The notes beneath the pieces were generated by a model. That model saw nothing but the letters and a program-made list of their open reading frames with translations, ran no database searches and had not been told where the DNA came from. From positions 1 through 64,000 of the forward strand of contig NZ_JAESVN010000002.1 of the NCBI RefSeq assembly GCF_016765775.1: 64,000 nucleotides of DNA. Direction: 5' to 3'. Positions 24,123 through 32,437 of the stretch are shown here, one piece after another. The stretch is from Szabonella alba. GTDB taxonomy: Bacteria; Pseudomonadota; Alphaproteobacteria; Rhodobacterales; Rhodobacteraceae. Position numbers and translations under genes: made by a program. The first letter of the stretch is position 1, and each line of letters begins with the position of its first letter.

Positions 24123-24142
24123 ATATCATCACATTGTAATAT
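24123..24142. promoter_or_regulatory. Candidate SoxR operator in the soxS-soxV gap
   Basis: ATATCATCACATTGTAATAT is a partial palindrome with ATAT at both ends, in an AT-rich patch of an otherwise GC-rich gap. The segment ATATC(A/T)TC followed by ATTG recurs in the soxW-soxX gap at 25550-25561. SoxR of P. pantotrophus is known to bind both gaps, so these are the natural candidate sites. Confidence 0.5.
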
Positions 24143-24188
24143 GAATCAGCGAAGGCGCAAGCCTGCCGCTGGAAGGAGGAGAGCGCCC

Positions 24189-24926
24189 GTGTTTGATATC
24201 AGTTACGGCGGCGCCGCGCTGGCGGGGCTTTTGTCCTTCCTGTCGCCCTGCATCCTGCCGATGGTGCCCTTCTATCTGTCCTATATGGCCGGTCTTTCGA
24301 TGCAGGAGTTGCGCGGCGACGGCCAGATCGCCCCCGGGGCGCAGCGCAGGCTGGTGCTGCAGGCCTCGGCCTTCGCGCTTGGTGTGACCTCGATTTTCGT
24401 TTTACTGGGGCTGGGGGCGACGGCCCTTGGGCAGGCCTTCATCCAGTGGAAGGATGTGCTGTCCTATGTCGCGGCGGCGGTCCTGCTGATCTTCGGGCTG
24501 CATTTCCTCGGGATCATCCGCATTCCGTTCCTCTATCGTGAGGCGCGGCTTGAATCGAAGGCCGAACCGACGACGCTGATCGGGGCCTATGTGATGGGGC
24601 TGGCCTTCGGCTTTGGCTGGACGCCCTGTGTCGGCCCGGCACTGGCCGCGATCCTGTTCATGGCCTCGGCCTCGGGCGATCTGGTCAAGGGCGGCACGCT
24701 GCTGCTGGTCTATGGGCTGGCCATGACGCTGCCTTTCGTCATTGCCGCGCTGTTCGCCCGGCCCTTCCTTGCCTTTGTCGGCAGAAACCGCCGCTATCTC
24801 GGCCATGTCGAGAAACTGATGGGCGTCATGCTGATCGTCTTTGCGGTGCTGATCGCCACGAATTCGGTTGCCTATATCGCCGATTTCATGATCCGAAACT
24901 TCGACTGGAGCGGCACGCTCCGCTGA
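24189..24926 (+). CDS. soxV: SoxV, CcdA-like thiol-disulfide electron carrier
   Basis: A 245-residue inner-membrane protein with six hydrophobic segments and the two CcdA/DsbD-type cysteines, one in FLSPCILPMVPF (Cys21) and one in FGWTPCVGPALA. It carries reductant from cytosolic thioredoxin to periplasmic SoxW, which is needed for chemotrophic thiosulfate oxidation. The GTG at 24189 is chosen because AAGGAGGA (24173-24180) is eight bases upstream and the protein then starts like other SoxV/CcdA proteins; an upstream in-frame ATG at 24153 region lacks a ribosome site. soxW follows after 14 bases. Confidence 0.93.
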   Translation: MFDISYGGAALAGLLSFLSPCILPMVPFYLSYMAGLSMQELRGDGQIAPGAQRRLVLQASAFALGVTSIFVLLGLGATALGQAFIQWKDVLSYVAAAVLLIFGLHFLGIIRIPFLYREARLESKAEPTTLIGAYVMGLAFGFGWTPCVGPALAAILFMASASGDLVKGGTLLLVYGLAMTLPFVIAALFARPFLAFVGRNRRYLGHVEKLMGVMLIVFAVLIATNSVAYIADFMIRNFDWSGTLR

Positions 24927-24940
24927 AACTGGAGGTCCCG

Positions 24941-25504
24941 ATGTTCAGAACCCTCGCCCTGCCCTTGCTGATGGCCGCAGCACTGGCCCTGTCCGGCCCT
25001 GCAGGGGCTGTCGAACTGGGGGATGACGGCCTGCACAAACCCGACTGGCTGCGCGAAACCTTCCGCGACCTGCGGGAAGATCTGGATGAGGCGAACGCCG
25101 AGGGCAAGCGCCTGCTGATCCTGTGGGAACAGCGCGGCTGCATCTATTGCACGCAGATGCATGAAGAGATCTATCCCGATCCCGAGATCGACAGCCTGAT
25201 CCGCGACAGCTATTTCGTGGTGCAGATGAACCTGTTCGGCGATATCGAGGTGACCGATTTCGACGGAACCACCCTGCCGGAAAAGGACATGGCCCGCCGC
25301 TGGGGTGTTGTTTTCACGCCCACGATGATGTTCATGCCTGAGGTGGTAAACGAAGGTCAGACCGCCCAGAATGCCGCAATCGTCTCGATGCCCGGGGCTT
25401 TCGGCAAGGGCACGACGGCGGCACTCCTGACATGGGTGCGCGACAAGAAATATGAAAATGGTGAGCATTTTCAAAAGTATCTGGCAGAACGCATGGTTCA
25501 GTGA
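24941..25504 (+). CDS. soxW: SoxW, periplasmic thioredoxin
   Basis: A 187-residue exported thioredoxin-fold protein with a signal peptide (MFRTLALPLLMAAALALSGPAGA). Its redox motif is CIYC (Cys67, Cys70), within LLILWEQRGCIYCTQMHEE. The cis-proline loop is VVFTPTMMFMPE. SoxW is reduced by SoxV and supplies thiol equivalents for Sox protein maintenance. An AACTGGAGGTCCCG ribosome site precedes the ATG. The motif is the same as in SoxS, but the two proteins otherwise differ. Confidence 0.93.
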   Translation: MFRTLALPLLMAAALALSGPAGAVELGDDGLHKPDWLRETFRDLREDLDEANAEGKRLLILWEQRGCIYCTQMHEEIYPDPEIDSLIRDSYFVVQMNLFGDIEVTDFDGTTLPEKDMARRWGVVFTPTMMFMPEVVNEGQTAQNAAIVSMPGAFGKGTTAALLTWVRDKKYENGEHFQKYLAERMVQ

Positions 25505-25535
25505 ATGCGGCCTGACAGGATGACCCGGCGCAAAC

Positions 25536-25568
25536 ATGCAAGAATTTAAATATCTTCATTGCATACAT
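25536..25568. promoter_or_regulatory. Candidate SoxR operator and promoter before soxX
   Basis: ATGCAA (25536-25541) and TTGCAT (25559-25564) form an inverted repeat 17 bases apart, enclosing the AT-rich ATATCTTCATTG that resembles the element in the soxS-soxV gap. It lies about 55-85 bases before soxX, where SoxR binds in P. pantotrophus. A TTGCAT here could also serve as a weak -35 hexamer. Confidence 0.5.
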
Positions 25569-25620
25569 CGGCATGCCTGGTCTACCATTGGATTCGGAGG
25601 ACAGAGGGAGGTCTGCATCC

Positions 25621-26094
25621 ATGACAATCAAGGGTATTCTGGCCTTTGCCGCGATGGGTTTCGCCGGCTCTCTGGCCATGGCAGAGGTCGCGCCGGAAAA
25701 TGTGGCCTATACTGATGGTGCGATTGAAACGTCGCTGACCGGCACGCCCGGTGATCCGGTCGCGGGCGAAAAGGCGATGACAACGGCATCGCTGGGCAAT
25801 TGCGTTGCCTGTCACAGCGTGACCGCGCTTGAGGCCTATCCGTTCCACGGCACAATCGCCCCGCCGCTTGACGGTGCGCCCGACCGCTGGTCCGAGGCCG
25901 AATTGCGCGGCATCGTTGCCAATGCCAAGATGATGTTCGATGGCAGCTTCATGCCTGCCTTCTACAAATCCGGCCCCTATGTGCGGCCCGGTGACGCCTA
26001 TACCGGCAAGGCAGGGACCGAGCCCCTGCCGCCGATCCTGTCCGCCCAGCAGGTCGAGGATATCGTCGCCTATCTCATGACGCTCAAGGAATGA
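25621..26094 (+). CDS. soxX: SoxX, monoheme cytochrome c subunit of SoxXA
   Basis: A 157-residue periplasmic c-type cytochrome with a signal peptide (MTIKGILAFAAMGFAGSLAMA) and one heme motif, CVACH (61-65). The family's later methionine ligand is supplied in the KMMFDGSFMPAFYKSG region. SoxX accepts electrons as SoxA joins thiosulfate to the SoxY cysteine. ATG 25621 is chosen because AGAGGGAGGT precedes it and it begins the signal peptide. It is the first gene of the main soxXYZABCDEFGH run. Confidence 0.95.
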   Translation: MTIKGILAFAAMGFAGSLAMAEVAPENVAYTDGAIETSLTGTPGDPVAGEKAMTTASLGNCVACHSVTALEAYPFHGTIAPPLDGAPDRWSEAELRGIVANAKMMFDGSFMPAFYKSGPYVRPGDAYTGKAGTEPLPPILSAQQVEDIVAYLMTLKE

Positions 26095-26161
26095 GATAAA
26101 GACCCGAATTCCGACCCAGTATTTCCGGCCTTTGCTGCCGGACCCGACAAAGGAGAACCCG

Positions 26162-26578
26162 ATGAAACTGTCCAGAAGAGAGGCGCTTGTGCTGGCGATC
26201 GGCAGTGTCGCTGCCGCAGCGATCCCGATGACCGCCTATGCCGCCGTCGAAGAGGCGATTGCCACGTTCACCGGCGGCGCGGCTGTCGGTGATGCGGGCG
26301 TGACCCTGACCGCGCCTGAAATCGCCGAGAACGGCAATACCGTCCCGGTCAGCGTTTCCGCCCCCGGCGCAACGTCGATCCTGATCGTCGCCGCCGGCAA
26401 CCCGACCCCGGGTGTGTGCCAGTTCAACTTCGGCGAGGCGGCCGGTGCGCAGGCAGCTTCGACGCGGATGCGTCTGGCCACCACCCAGGATGTCATCGCC
26501 ATCGCCAAGATGGCCGATGGTTCGTTCGCCCGCGCCTCATCCGAGGTGAAGGTGACAATCGGCGGCTGCGGCGGCTGA
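26162..26578 (+). CDS. soxY: SoxY, thiosulfate-carrier subunit
   Basis: A 138-residue protein with a twin-arginine signal (MKLSRREALVLAIG, ending PMTAYA) and a C-terminal GGCGG, whose cysteine covalently carries the sulfur intermediates through the Sox cycle. The Tat signal fits export as a folded SoxYZ complex, with SoxZ carried along. An AAAGGAGAACCCG ribosome site supports ATG 26162. soxZ starts 19 bases later. Confidence 0.96.
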   Translation: MKLSRREALVLAIGSVAAAAIPMTAYAAVEEAIATFTGGAAVGDAGVTLTAPEIAENGNTVPVSVSAPGATSILIVAAGNPTPGVCQFNFGEAAGAQAASTRMRLATTQDVIAIAKMADGSFARASSEVKVTIGGCGG

Positions 26579-26597
26579 GCGAGAGGAGAGAAACACC

Positions 26598-26927
26598 ATG
26601 GCAAACGACGTCAAACCCCGTGTCCGCGTTCCGAAATCCGCCAAGGCGGGTGAGAGTATCGTTCTCAAGACCCTCATCAGCCATCCGATGGAAACCGGTC
26701 TGCGCAAGGATTCCAGCGGCGCGGTCATTCCGCGTGCCATCATCAACCGCTTCACCTGTGAAGTCGCGGGCAAGATGGTGCTGGATATGACGCTGGAACC
26801 CGCGATCTCGACCAATCCCTATATCGAGTTCGAAGCGGTGATCGAGGAAGCAGGCGACATCAAGTTCACCTGGTATGATGATGATGGCTCCGTCTACGAA
26901 GACGTGAAGCCGATCACCATCGCCTGA
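26598..26927 (+). CDS. soxZ: SoxZ, partner of SoxY
   Basis: A 109-residue protein with no signal peptide and no cysteine at the sulfur-carrying position. The family hallmarks VKTLISHPMETGLRKD-like (here LKTLISHPMETGLRKD) and FTWYDDDGSVYED are present. It pairs with SoxY, is co-exported through the Tat system on SoxY's signal, and presents the SoxY arm to SoxXA, SoxB and SoxCD. Length is normal. A GAGAGGAGAG ribosome site precedes the ATG. Confidence 0.96.
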   Translation: MANDVKPRVRVPKSAKAGESIVLKTLISHPMETGLRKDSSGAVIPRAIINRFTCEVAGKMVLDMTLEPAISTNPYIEFEAVIEEAGDIKFTWYDDDGSVYEDVKPITIA

Positions 26928-26961
26928 TCGAGCAGCCACATATCCAATGGGAGGAAACGAT

Positions 26962-27825
26962 ATGCAGCCGCGGACCATCCGGAACGTTCTGGCCGCCTCT
27001 GTGGCCCTTGGTCTTGCCGTTACCGGCATGGCCTCTGCCGACCCGGTTGATGATGAACTCATCATCGACGGCGACCTGAAGATCGTGACCCAGGCCCCGG
27101 CGCCAGAGCATCTTCAGGATGTGATGGACACGATCTGGTCGGGCTGGCATTTCCGCGAGGATGACACCCGCGCCATGCAGATGGATGATTTCGACAATCC
27201 CGGCATGATCTTCGTGGATCGCGGTCTGGATCGCTGGAATGCCTCGATGGGAACCGAGGACAAGTCCTGCGCGTCCTGCCATGAAGGGCCCGAAAGCATG
27301 AAGGGCCTGCGCGCCGTGACGCCCCGCGTCGATGAGGCGACAGGCAAGGTCATGTCGATCGAGGATTACGTCAATGACTGCGTGACGACCCGCATGGGGG
27401 CCGAGGCACTTGGCATGACCTCGGCGCCGATGAAGGATCTGCTTGCGCTGATCTCGATGCAGTCGCGCGGCGAGATCGTGAATGTCGCCATCGACGGCCC
27501 TGCCGCGCCCTTCTGGGAACAGGGCAAAGAGATGTATTACACCCGGTATGGCCAGCTTGAGATGTCCTGCGCGAACTGCCATGAGGACAATTACGGGCTG
27601 AATATCCGCTCGGACCATCTGAGTCAGGGACAGATCAACGGCTTCCCGGTTTACCGGCTGAAGGATGCCGGGCTTGTCACTGCGCGGCAGCGTTTCGTCG
27701 GCTGCGTCCGCGACACCCGCGCCGAGACCTTCGGTTCCGGATCGGATGAATTCAAGGCTCTGGAACTCTACGTCGCCTCGCGCGGCAACGGGTTGGCGGT
27801 CGAAGGCGTTTCGGTCCGCCACTGA
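26962..27825 (+). CDS. soxA: SoxA, diheme cytochrome c subunit of SoxXA
   Basis: A 287-residue periplasmic cytochrome with a signal peptide (IRNVLAASVALGLAVTGMASA). Two heme motifs are present: CASCH (103-107) and CANCH (203-207). Cys140 (YVNDCVTTRMG) and Cys248 (FVGCVRDTRAE) match the axial thiolate ligands seen in diheme SoxA structures; the second one is the catalytic cysteine persulfide. SoxXA forms the disulfide-type bond between thiosulfate and SoxY. ATG 26962 follows GGGAGGAAACG and begins the signal. Confidence 0.96.
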   Translation: MQPRTIRNVLAASVALGLAVTGMASADPVDDELIIDGDLKIVTQAPAPEHLQDVMDTIWSGWHFREDDTRAMQMDDFDNPGMIFVDRGLDRWNASMGTEDKSCASCHEGPESMKGLRAVTPRVDEATGKVMSIEDYVNDCVTTRMGAEALGMTSAPMKDLLALISMQSRGEIVNVAIDGPAAPFWEQGKEMYYTRYGQLEMSCANCHEDNYGLNIRSDHLSQGQINGFPVYRLKDAGLVTARQRFVGCVRDTRAETFGSGSDEFKALELYVASRGNGLAVEGVSVRH

Positions 27826-27834
27826 CCTGATTTT

Positions 27835-27859
27835 CCCGGGCGCACCACCCGCGCCCGGG
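27835..27859 (+). terminator. Hairpin between soxA and soxB
   Basis: CCCGGGCGC (27835-27843) and GCGCCCGGG (27851-27859) form a perfect nine-pair stem with a seven-base loop, ten bases after the soxA stop. No U-tract follows. It probably marks an RNA-processing or partial-termination point that lets soxXYZA be made in excess over soxB and later genes. Confidence 0.55.
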
Positions 27860-27960
27860 GACCTTCAGACCATTTGTTTGGACATTTTCAAGGCAGGCAC
27901 TGGCCGGAAACAACGCCCTTGGGCGCGGGATGGATCTTTGCCGGAATACAGGAGAACACC

Positions 27961-29652
27961 ATGATCTCGCGCCGCGAGTTTCTTCAGGCATCGGTTGCGG
28001 CTTCGGCCATTGTCGGCGTCTCGGGCATCGGCAACTGGTCGCGTCTGGCCGCCCAGCAACGCCTGACGCAGGATCAGTTGCTGCAATTCGACACATTCGG
28101 CAATGTGACGCTGGTCCATATCACCGATATCCATGCCCATCTGAAACCGATCTGGTTCCGCGAACCCGATACCAATATCGGTGTCGGTGAGGTGAAGGGC
28201 CTGCCCCCCCATATCACCGGACTGGACTTCATCCGCGAATTCGACCTGACCGAAGGCTCACCCGAGGCCTATGCGCTGACCCATAGCGATTTCACCGCAC
28301 TGGCGAAAACCTATGGACGCATGGGCGGCATGGACCGCGTCGCGACGGTGGTGAATGCCATCCGCGCCGACCGGCCCGAGGCGATCCTGCTGGATGGTGG
28401 CGATACCTGGCATGGCTCGATGACCTCGCTGATCACCAAGGGGCAGGATGTCGTCGATGTCATGAACCGCCTTGGCGTCGAGGCGATGACCTCACACTGG
28501 GAATGGACCTTCGGCACAGAACGCGTGCAGGAGATTGTCGACGGCCTGCCCTTCCCCTTCCTCGGGCAGAATATCTTCGATGCGGAATGGGATGAACCTG
28601 CCTTCGACCCCTATACGTTCTTTGAACGCGGCGGCGTGAAGATCGCGGTGATCGGGCAGGCCTTCCCCTATATGCCGATTGCCAATCCCGGCTGGAAGTT
28701 CCCCGAATACAGTTTCGGCATCCGCGACGGGCGGATGCAGGAAATGGTGGATGAAGTCCGCGCCGAAGGGGCCGAACTGGTCGTCGTGCTGTCGCATAAC
28801 GGCTTTGATGTCGACCGCAAGATGGCCAGCCGCGTGACCGGCATCGACGTGATCCTGACCGGGCATACGCATGATGCGATCCCCGAACCCGTGCTGGTGG
28901 GCGAAACCATCCTTATCGCCTCGGGCAGCCATGGCAAATTCGTCAGCCGCGTCGATCTGGATGTGCGCGACGGGCGGATGATGGGCTTCCGGCACAAGCT
29001 GATCCCGATCTTTTCCGATGTGATTGCGCCCGATCCCGAAATGGCCAGCCTGATCGACGAGGGTCGCGCGCCCTATAAGGACCAGCTGGAAGAGGTGATC
29101 GGCAAGACCGAAAGCCTGCTGTATCGGCGCGGCAATTTCAACGGCACATGGGATGACCTGATCTGCGACGCCATGCTGTCGGAACGCGACGCGGAAATCG
29201 TCATGTCCCCCGGTGTCCGCTGGGGTGCATCCTTGCTGCCCGGCGACGACATCACGCGCGAGGATATCCATTCCGTCACGTCTATGACCTATGGTGAATG
29301 CTATCGCACGGAAATGACGGGCGAATTCCTGAATGTGATTCTTGAGGACGTGGCCGACAACCTGTTCAACCCCGATCCCTATTATCAGCAGGGCGGCGAT
29401 ATGGTCCGGGTCGGCGGCATGGGATTCCACATTGATGTGTCGCAAGCCATGGGCAGCCGCATCTCGAACATGACCCTGCTGAAAACCGGTGAACCCATCG
29501 ACCCCGCGCGCAATTACGTCGTCGCGGGCTGGGCCTCGGTGAATGAGGGAACCGAAGGGCCGCAGATCTGGGATGTGGTCGAAAGCCATATCCGCAAGAT
29601 CGGCACCGTCAAGCTTGAACCCAACAGCTCGGTCAAGGTGACCGGGGTCTGA
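27961..29652 (+). CDS. soxB: SoxB, sulfate thiohydrolase
   Basis: A 563-residue periplasmic enzyme with a Tat-like signal (MISRREFLQASVAASAIVG). The metallophosphatase-type domain has VHITDIHAHLKP, GGDTWHGS, VLSHNGFDVD and LTGHTHDAIPEP, which supply the dimanganese ligands. The C-terminal 5'-nucleotidase domain follows. SoxB hydrolyses the sulfone group from SoxY-thiosulfonate and releases sulfate. ATG 27961 has an ACAGGAGAACACC ribosome site. Length is close to other SoxB proteins. Confidence 0.96.
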   Translation: MISRREFLQASVAASAIVGVSGIGNWSRLAAQQRLTQDQLLQFDTFGNVTLVHITDIHAHLKPIWFREPDTNIGVGEVKGLPPHITGLDFIREFDLTEGSPEAYALTHSDFTALAKTYGRMGGMDRVATVVNAIRADRPEAILLDGGDTWHGSMTSLITKGQDVVDVMNRLGVEAMTSHWEWTFGTERVQEIVDGLPFPFLGQNIFDAEWDEPAFDPYTFFERGGVKIAVIGQAFPYMPIANPGWKFPEYSFGIRDGRMQEMVDEVRAEGAELVVVLSHNGFDVDRKMASRVTGIDVILTGHTHDAIPEPVLVGETILIASGSHGKFVSRVDLDVRDGRMMGFRHKLIPIFSDVIAPDPEMASLIDEGRAPYKDQLEEVIGKTESLLYRRGNFNGTWDDLICDAMLSERDAEIVMSPGVRWGASLLPGDDITREDIHSVTSMTYGECYRTEMTGEFLNVILEDVADNLFNPDPYYQQGGDMVRVGGMGFHIDVSQAMGSRISNMTLLKTGEPIDPARNYVVAGWASVNEGTEGPQIWDVVESHIRKIGTVKLEPNSSVKVTGV

Positions 29653-29675
29653 CAGACAACCAAGGAGCGTTCGCG

Positions 29676-30959
29676 ATGACCGACGAACCCATTACCACGG
29701 GGGGCAAGGGAAGCTCCCGCCGGGCCTTCCTGCGCGGAAGTGCTGCCGCAGGCGCGGGCCTTGTTGCCGCGACCGCTGCTGCACGGGCCGCCGACCCCGA
29801 TCCGCTGATTACCGAAGTGCAGGACTGGGCGTCCTTTTTCGGTGATGCCGTTGACGCCCATCCCTATGGCAGCCCGATCCATTTCGAAAGCCATGTGGTG
29901 CGCCGCAATGTCGAATGGCTGACCGAAAGCCCGGTCTCATCCATCAACTTCACGCCGATCCACGCGCTTGAGGGCACGATCACCCCGCAGGGCTGCGCGT
30001 TTGAGCGGCACCATTCCGGCGCGATTGAGCTGTCCAAGGCCGATTACCGGCTGATGATCAACGGGCTGGTCGACCGCCCGCTGGTCTTTACCTATGCCGA
30101 TCTGGAACGCTTTCCCCGCCATGTGATGACCGCCTTTTGCGAATGCGCGGCCAATGGCGGCATGGAATGGGGCGGCGCGCAGCTTGAGGGCTGCCAGTTC
30201 ACCCAAGGCATGATCCACAACATGGAATATACCGGCGTCATGCTGCGCGACCTTCTGGCCGAGGCCGGCGTACAGACGGAAGGCAAATGGATCTATGTCG
30301 AAGGGGCGGATGCCTCCTCCAACGGCCGTTCGATCCCGCTGGAAAAGGCGCTGGACGATGTGATGGTCGCCTTCTACGCCAATGGCGAGGCGCTGCGGAA
30401 GGAACATGGCTACCCCGTCCGTCTGGTCGTTCCGGGCTGGGAAGGCAATATGTGGGTGAAATGGCTGCGCCGGATCGGGGTTTACGATCAGGCGGTCGAG
30501 GGGCGTGAGGAAACCTCGAAATACACCGATCTGATGCCCGACGGGCGGGCGCGGAAATGGACATGGGTGATGGATGCGAAATCCGTCATCACCTCACCCA
30601 GCCCGCAGGTGCCGATCCGTCATGGCACGGGGCCCTTGGTCATTACCGGGCTGGCATGGTCGGGCAATGGCGCGATTGCCCGCGTCGATGTCTCGCTGGA
30701 TGGCGGTGTGAACTGGCAGACCGCGCGCATCTCGGGCGATGCCAAATCCAAGGCGCTGACCCGGTTCCATCTGGATATCGACTGGGACGGGTCCGAGATG
30801 ATGCTGCAATCGCGCGCCATGGATGAAACCGGCTATGTCCAGCCGACCAAGGACGCGCTGCGGGCCATTCGCGGCACCAACAATGTCTATCACAACAACG
30901 CAATCCAGACATGGTGGGTGCGCGCCGACGGGGAGGTTGAAAATGTCGAGATCGCTTGA
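29676..30959 (+). CDS. soxC: SoxC, molybdenum subunit of sulfane dehydrogenase
   Basis: A 427-residue sulfite-oxidase-family protein with a Tat signal (SSRRAFLRGSAAAGAGLVAATAAARA). The Moco domain has FCECAANGGMEWGG (Cys155 and Cys157; one is the molybdenum ligand), and the C-terminal dimerisation domain includes ITGLAWSGNGAIARVDVSLDGG. With SoxD it oxidises the sulfane sulfur left on SoxY, yielding six of the eight electrons from thiosulfate. Its presence means sulfate can be formed without sulfur-globule storage. soxD overlaps its end by 17 bases. Confidence 0.95.
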   Translation: MTDEPITTGGKGSSRRAFLRGSAAAGAGLVAATAAARAADPDPLITEVQDWASFFGDAVDAHPYGSPIHFESHVVRRNVEWLTESPVSSINFTPIHALEGTITPQGCAFERHHSGAIELSKADYRLMINGLVDRPLVFTYADLERFPRHVMTAFCECAANGGMEWGGAQLEGCQFTQGMIHNMEYTGVMLRDLLAEAGVQTEGKWIYVEGADASSNGRSIPLEKALDDVMVAFYANGEALRKEHGYPVRLVVPGWEGNMWVKWLRRIGVYDQAVEGREETSKYTDLMPDGRARKWTWVMDAKSVITSPSPQVPIRHGTGPLVITGLAWSGNGAIARVDVSLDGGVNWQTARISGDAKSKALTRFHLDIDWDGSEMMLQSRAMDETGYVQPTKDALRAIRGTNNVYHNNAIQTWWVRADGEVENVEIA

Positions 30960-32433
30960 GTTCCCTGCCATTCTGGGGATTGTCGCGGTTGCCGTGACCG
31001 GATCGGTCGCGACCTTCCATGCGATTGCCGGTCCTTCCAGCCACTCCGCCCCGGTTGAGGCGGCGGCCCAGGCCGTCCCGCCCGCCGCCGAAGCAGCCCC
31101 GGAAACGACAACGGCAAGCGCCCCGGCGGCAGACCCGGCCCCCGCTGCGGCAGCGGAACCCGCTGCCGAAACAACGGCCCTGACCCCGCCTGCAGACACT
31201 CCGGCGCCCGCAGCCAATGCAGTGACAGAGGCAGAAGCAGAGGCTCCCGCCGCCGAAGCGGAAATCGTTCTGGCACAGGCCGACGCCCCGGCAGAAACCA
31301 CCCCTGACCCTGCGCCCTCCACCACATCAGCAGAACCCACAATCGCGCGGGAACCGCTGGGCCTTGGCCGCACGGCCCTGCCCGAAGAGATCCTGGCATG
31401 GGATGTCGCGGTGCTGCCCGACGGGCAGGGGCTGCGCGAAGGATCAGGCGATGTGGCCACCGGTGAAGAGGTCTTTGTCGAATATTGCGGTGCCTGCCAT
31501 GGCGATTTTGCCGAAGGCATCGACAGCTGGCCGGTTCTGGCGGGCGGCATCGGCTCGCTGACCAATCAGCGTCCGGTCAAGACGGTCGGCTCTTACTGGC
31601 CCTATCTGTCCACCGTCTATGACTATATCCACCGCTCGATGCCCTTTGGCGCGGCGCAGACGCTGTCGGTTGACGATACTTATGCGATCACCGCCTATCT
31701 GCTCTATTCCAATGGTGTGGTCGAAGATGATTTCGTGCTGACGCATGAGAATTTCACCGAGATCACCCTGCCGAATGCCGCCGGGTTTTATGTCGATGAC
31801 CGCGCGGAAAGTGAATATCCGCTGTTTTCGGGCGAACCCTGCATGACCGATTGCGGACCCGCGCCGCAGGTCACAAGACGCGCCGTCGATCTGGGCGTGA
31901 CGCCCACCGATGCCGATGGCCGCCCGGCAGGCACGATGCCGGTGATCGACCTGCCTGCCACAGCCGAATCGGGCGAACCCGCCGCGCCTGCAGAGATGAC
32001 CGCACAGGCCGAAACCGTGACCGAAACCCCGGCAGAGCCTGCACCAGAAACACAGACCGGGGCCCCCGCTGCCGAACCCGAGTCGGAGCCGGAGCAAAGC
32101 GCCGGTCTTGATCCGGCGCTGGTGGCCGCAGGGGAAACGCAGTTTCGCAAATGCGCGGCCTGCCACAAGGTCGGCGAAGGCGCCGCCAATGGCGTCGGCC
32201 CGCAACTGAACGGCATTGTCGGGCGCGTCGCGGGAACGACAGACGGCTTCCGCTATTCCAAGCCGATGACGGATGCAGGCGCAGAGGGGCTGGTCTGGGA
32301 TGCAGACTCCCTTCACTCCTTCCTCGAAAACCCGAGGGGCTTTATTCCGCGCAACAGAATGTCCTACAACGGGCTGAAGAACGAAGAGGACCGCACCGCC
32401 CTCATCGCCTATCTTTCCAGCCTGACGGAGTAA
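30943..32433 (+). CDS. soxD: SoxD, diheme cytochrome c of sulfane dehydrogenase, with long disordered linkers
   Basis: A 496-residue protein. It has an N-terminal membrane or signal segment (about 8-28), then a low-complexity Ala/Pro/Glu/Thr linker to about residue 130. The first heme domain has CGACH (182-186). A second Ala/Pro/Glu-rich linker (about 335-385) and a second heme domain with CAACH (404-408) follow. The last domain resembles mitochondrial-type cytochrome c (GPQLNGIVGRVAGT, GFIPRNRMSYNGL). It accepts electrons from SoxC. The linkers make it longer than I would expect for SoxD. The ATG lies within soxC and the frames overlap by 17 bases. Confidence 0.93.
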   Translation: MSRSLEFPAILGIVAVAVTGSVATFHAIAGPSSHSAPVEAAAQAVPPAAEAAPETTTASAPAADPAPAAAAEPAAETTALTPPADTPAPAANAVTEAEAEAPAAEAEIVLAQADAPAETTPDPAPSTTSAEPTIAREPLGLGRTALPEEILAWDVAVLPDGQGLREGSGDVATGEEVFVEYCGACHGDFAEGIDSWPVLAGGIGSLTNQRPVKTVGSYWPYLSTVYDYIHRSMPFGAAQTLSVDDTYAITAYLLYSNGVVEDDFVLTHENFTEITLPNAAGFYVDDRAESEYPLFSGEPCMTDCGPAPQVTRRAVDLGVTPTDADGRPAGTMPVIDLPATAESGEPAAPAEMTAQAETVTETPAEPAPETQTGAPAAEPESEPEQSAGLDPALVAAGETQFRKCAACHKVGEGAANGVGPQLNGIVGRVAGTTDGFRYSKPMTDAGAEGLVWDADSLHSFLENPRGFIPRNRMSYNGLKNEEDRTALIAYLSSLTE

Positions 32434-32437
32434 CCGC

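Noticed and set aside
31000-31330. Ala/Pro/Glu-rich repeats in soxD as a possible frameshift or assembly error
   Set aside because: The frame is continuous, codon use matches the neighbours, and both heme domains are intact.
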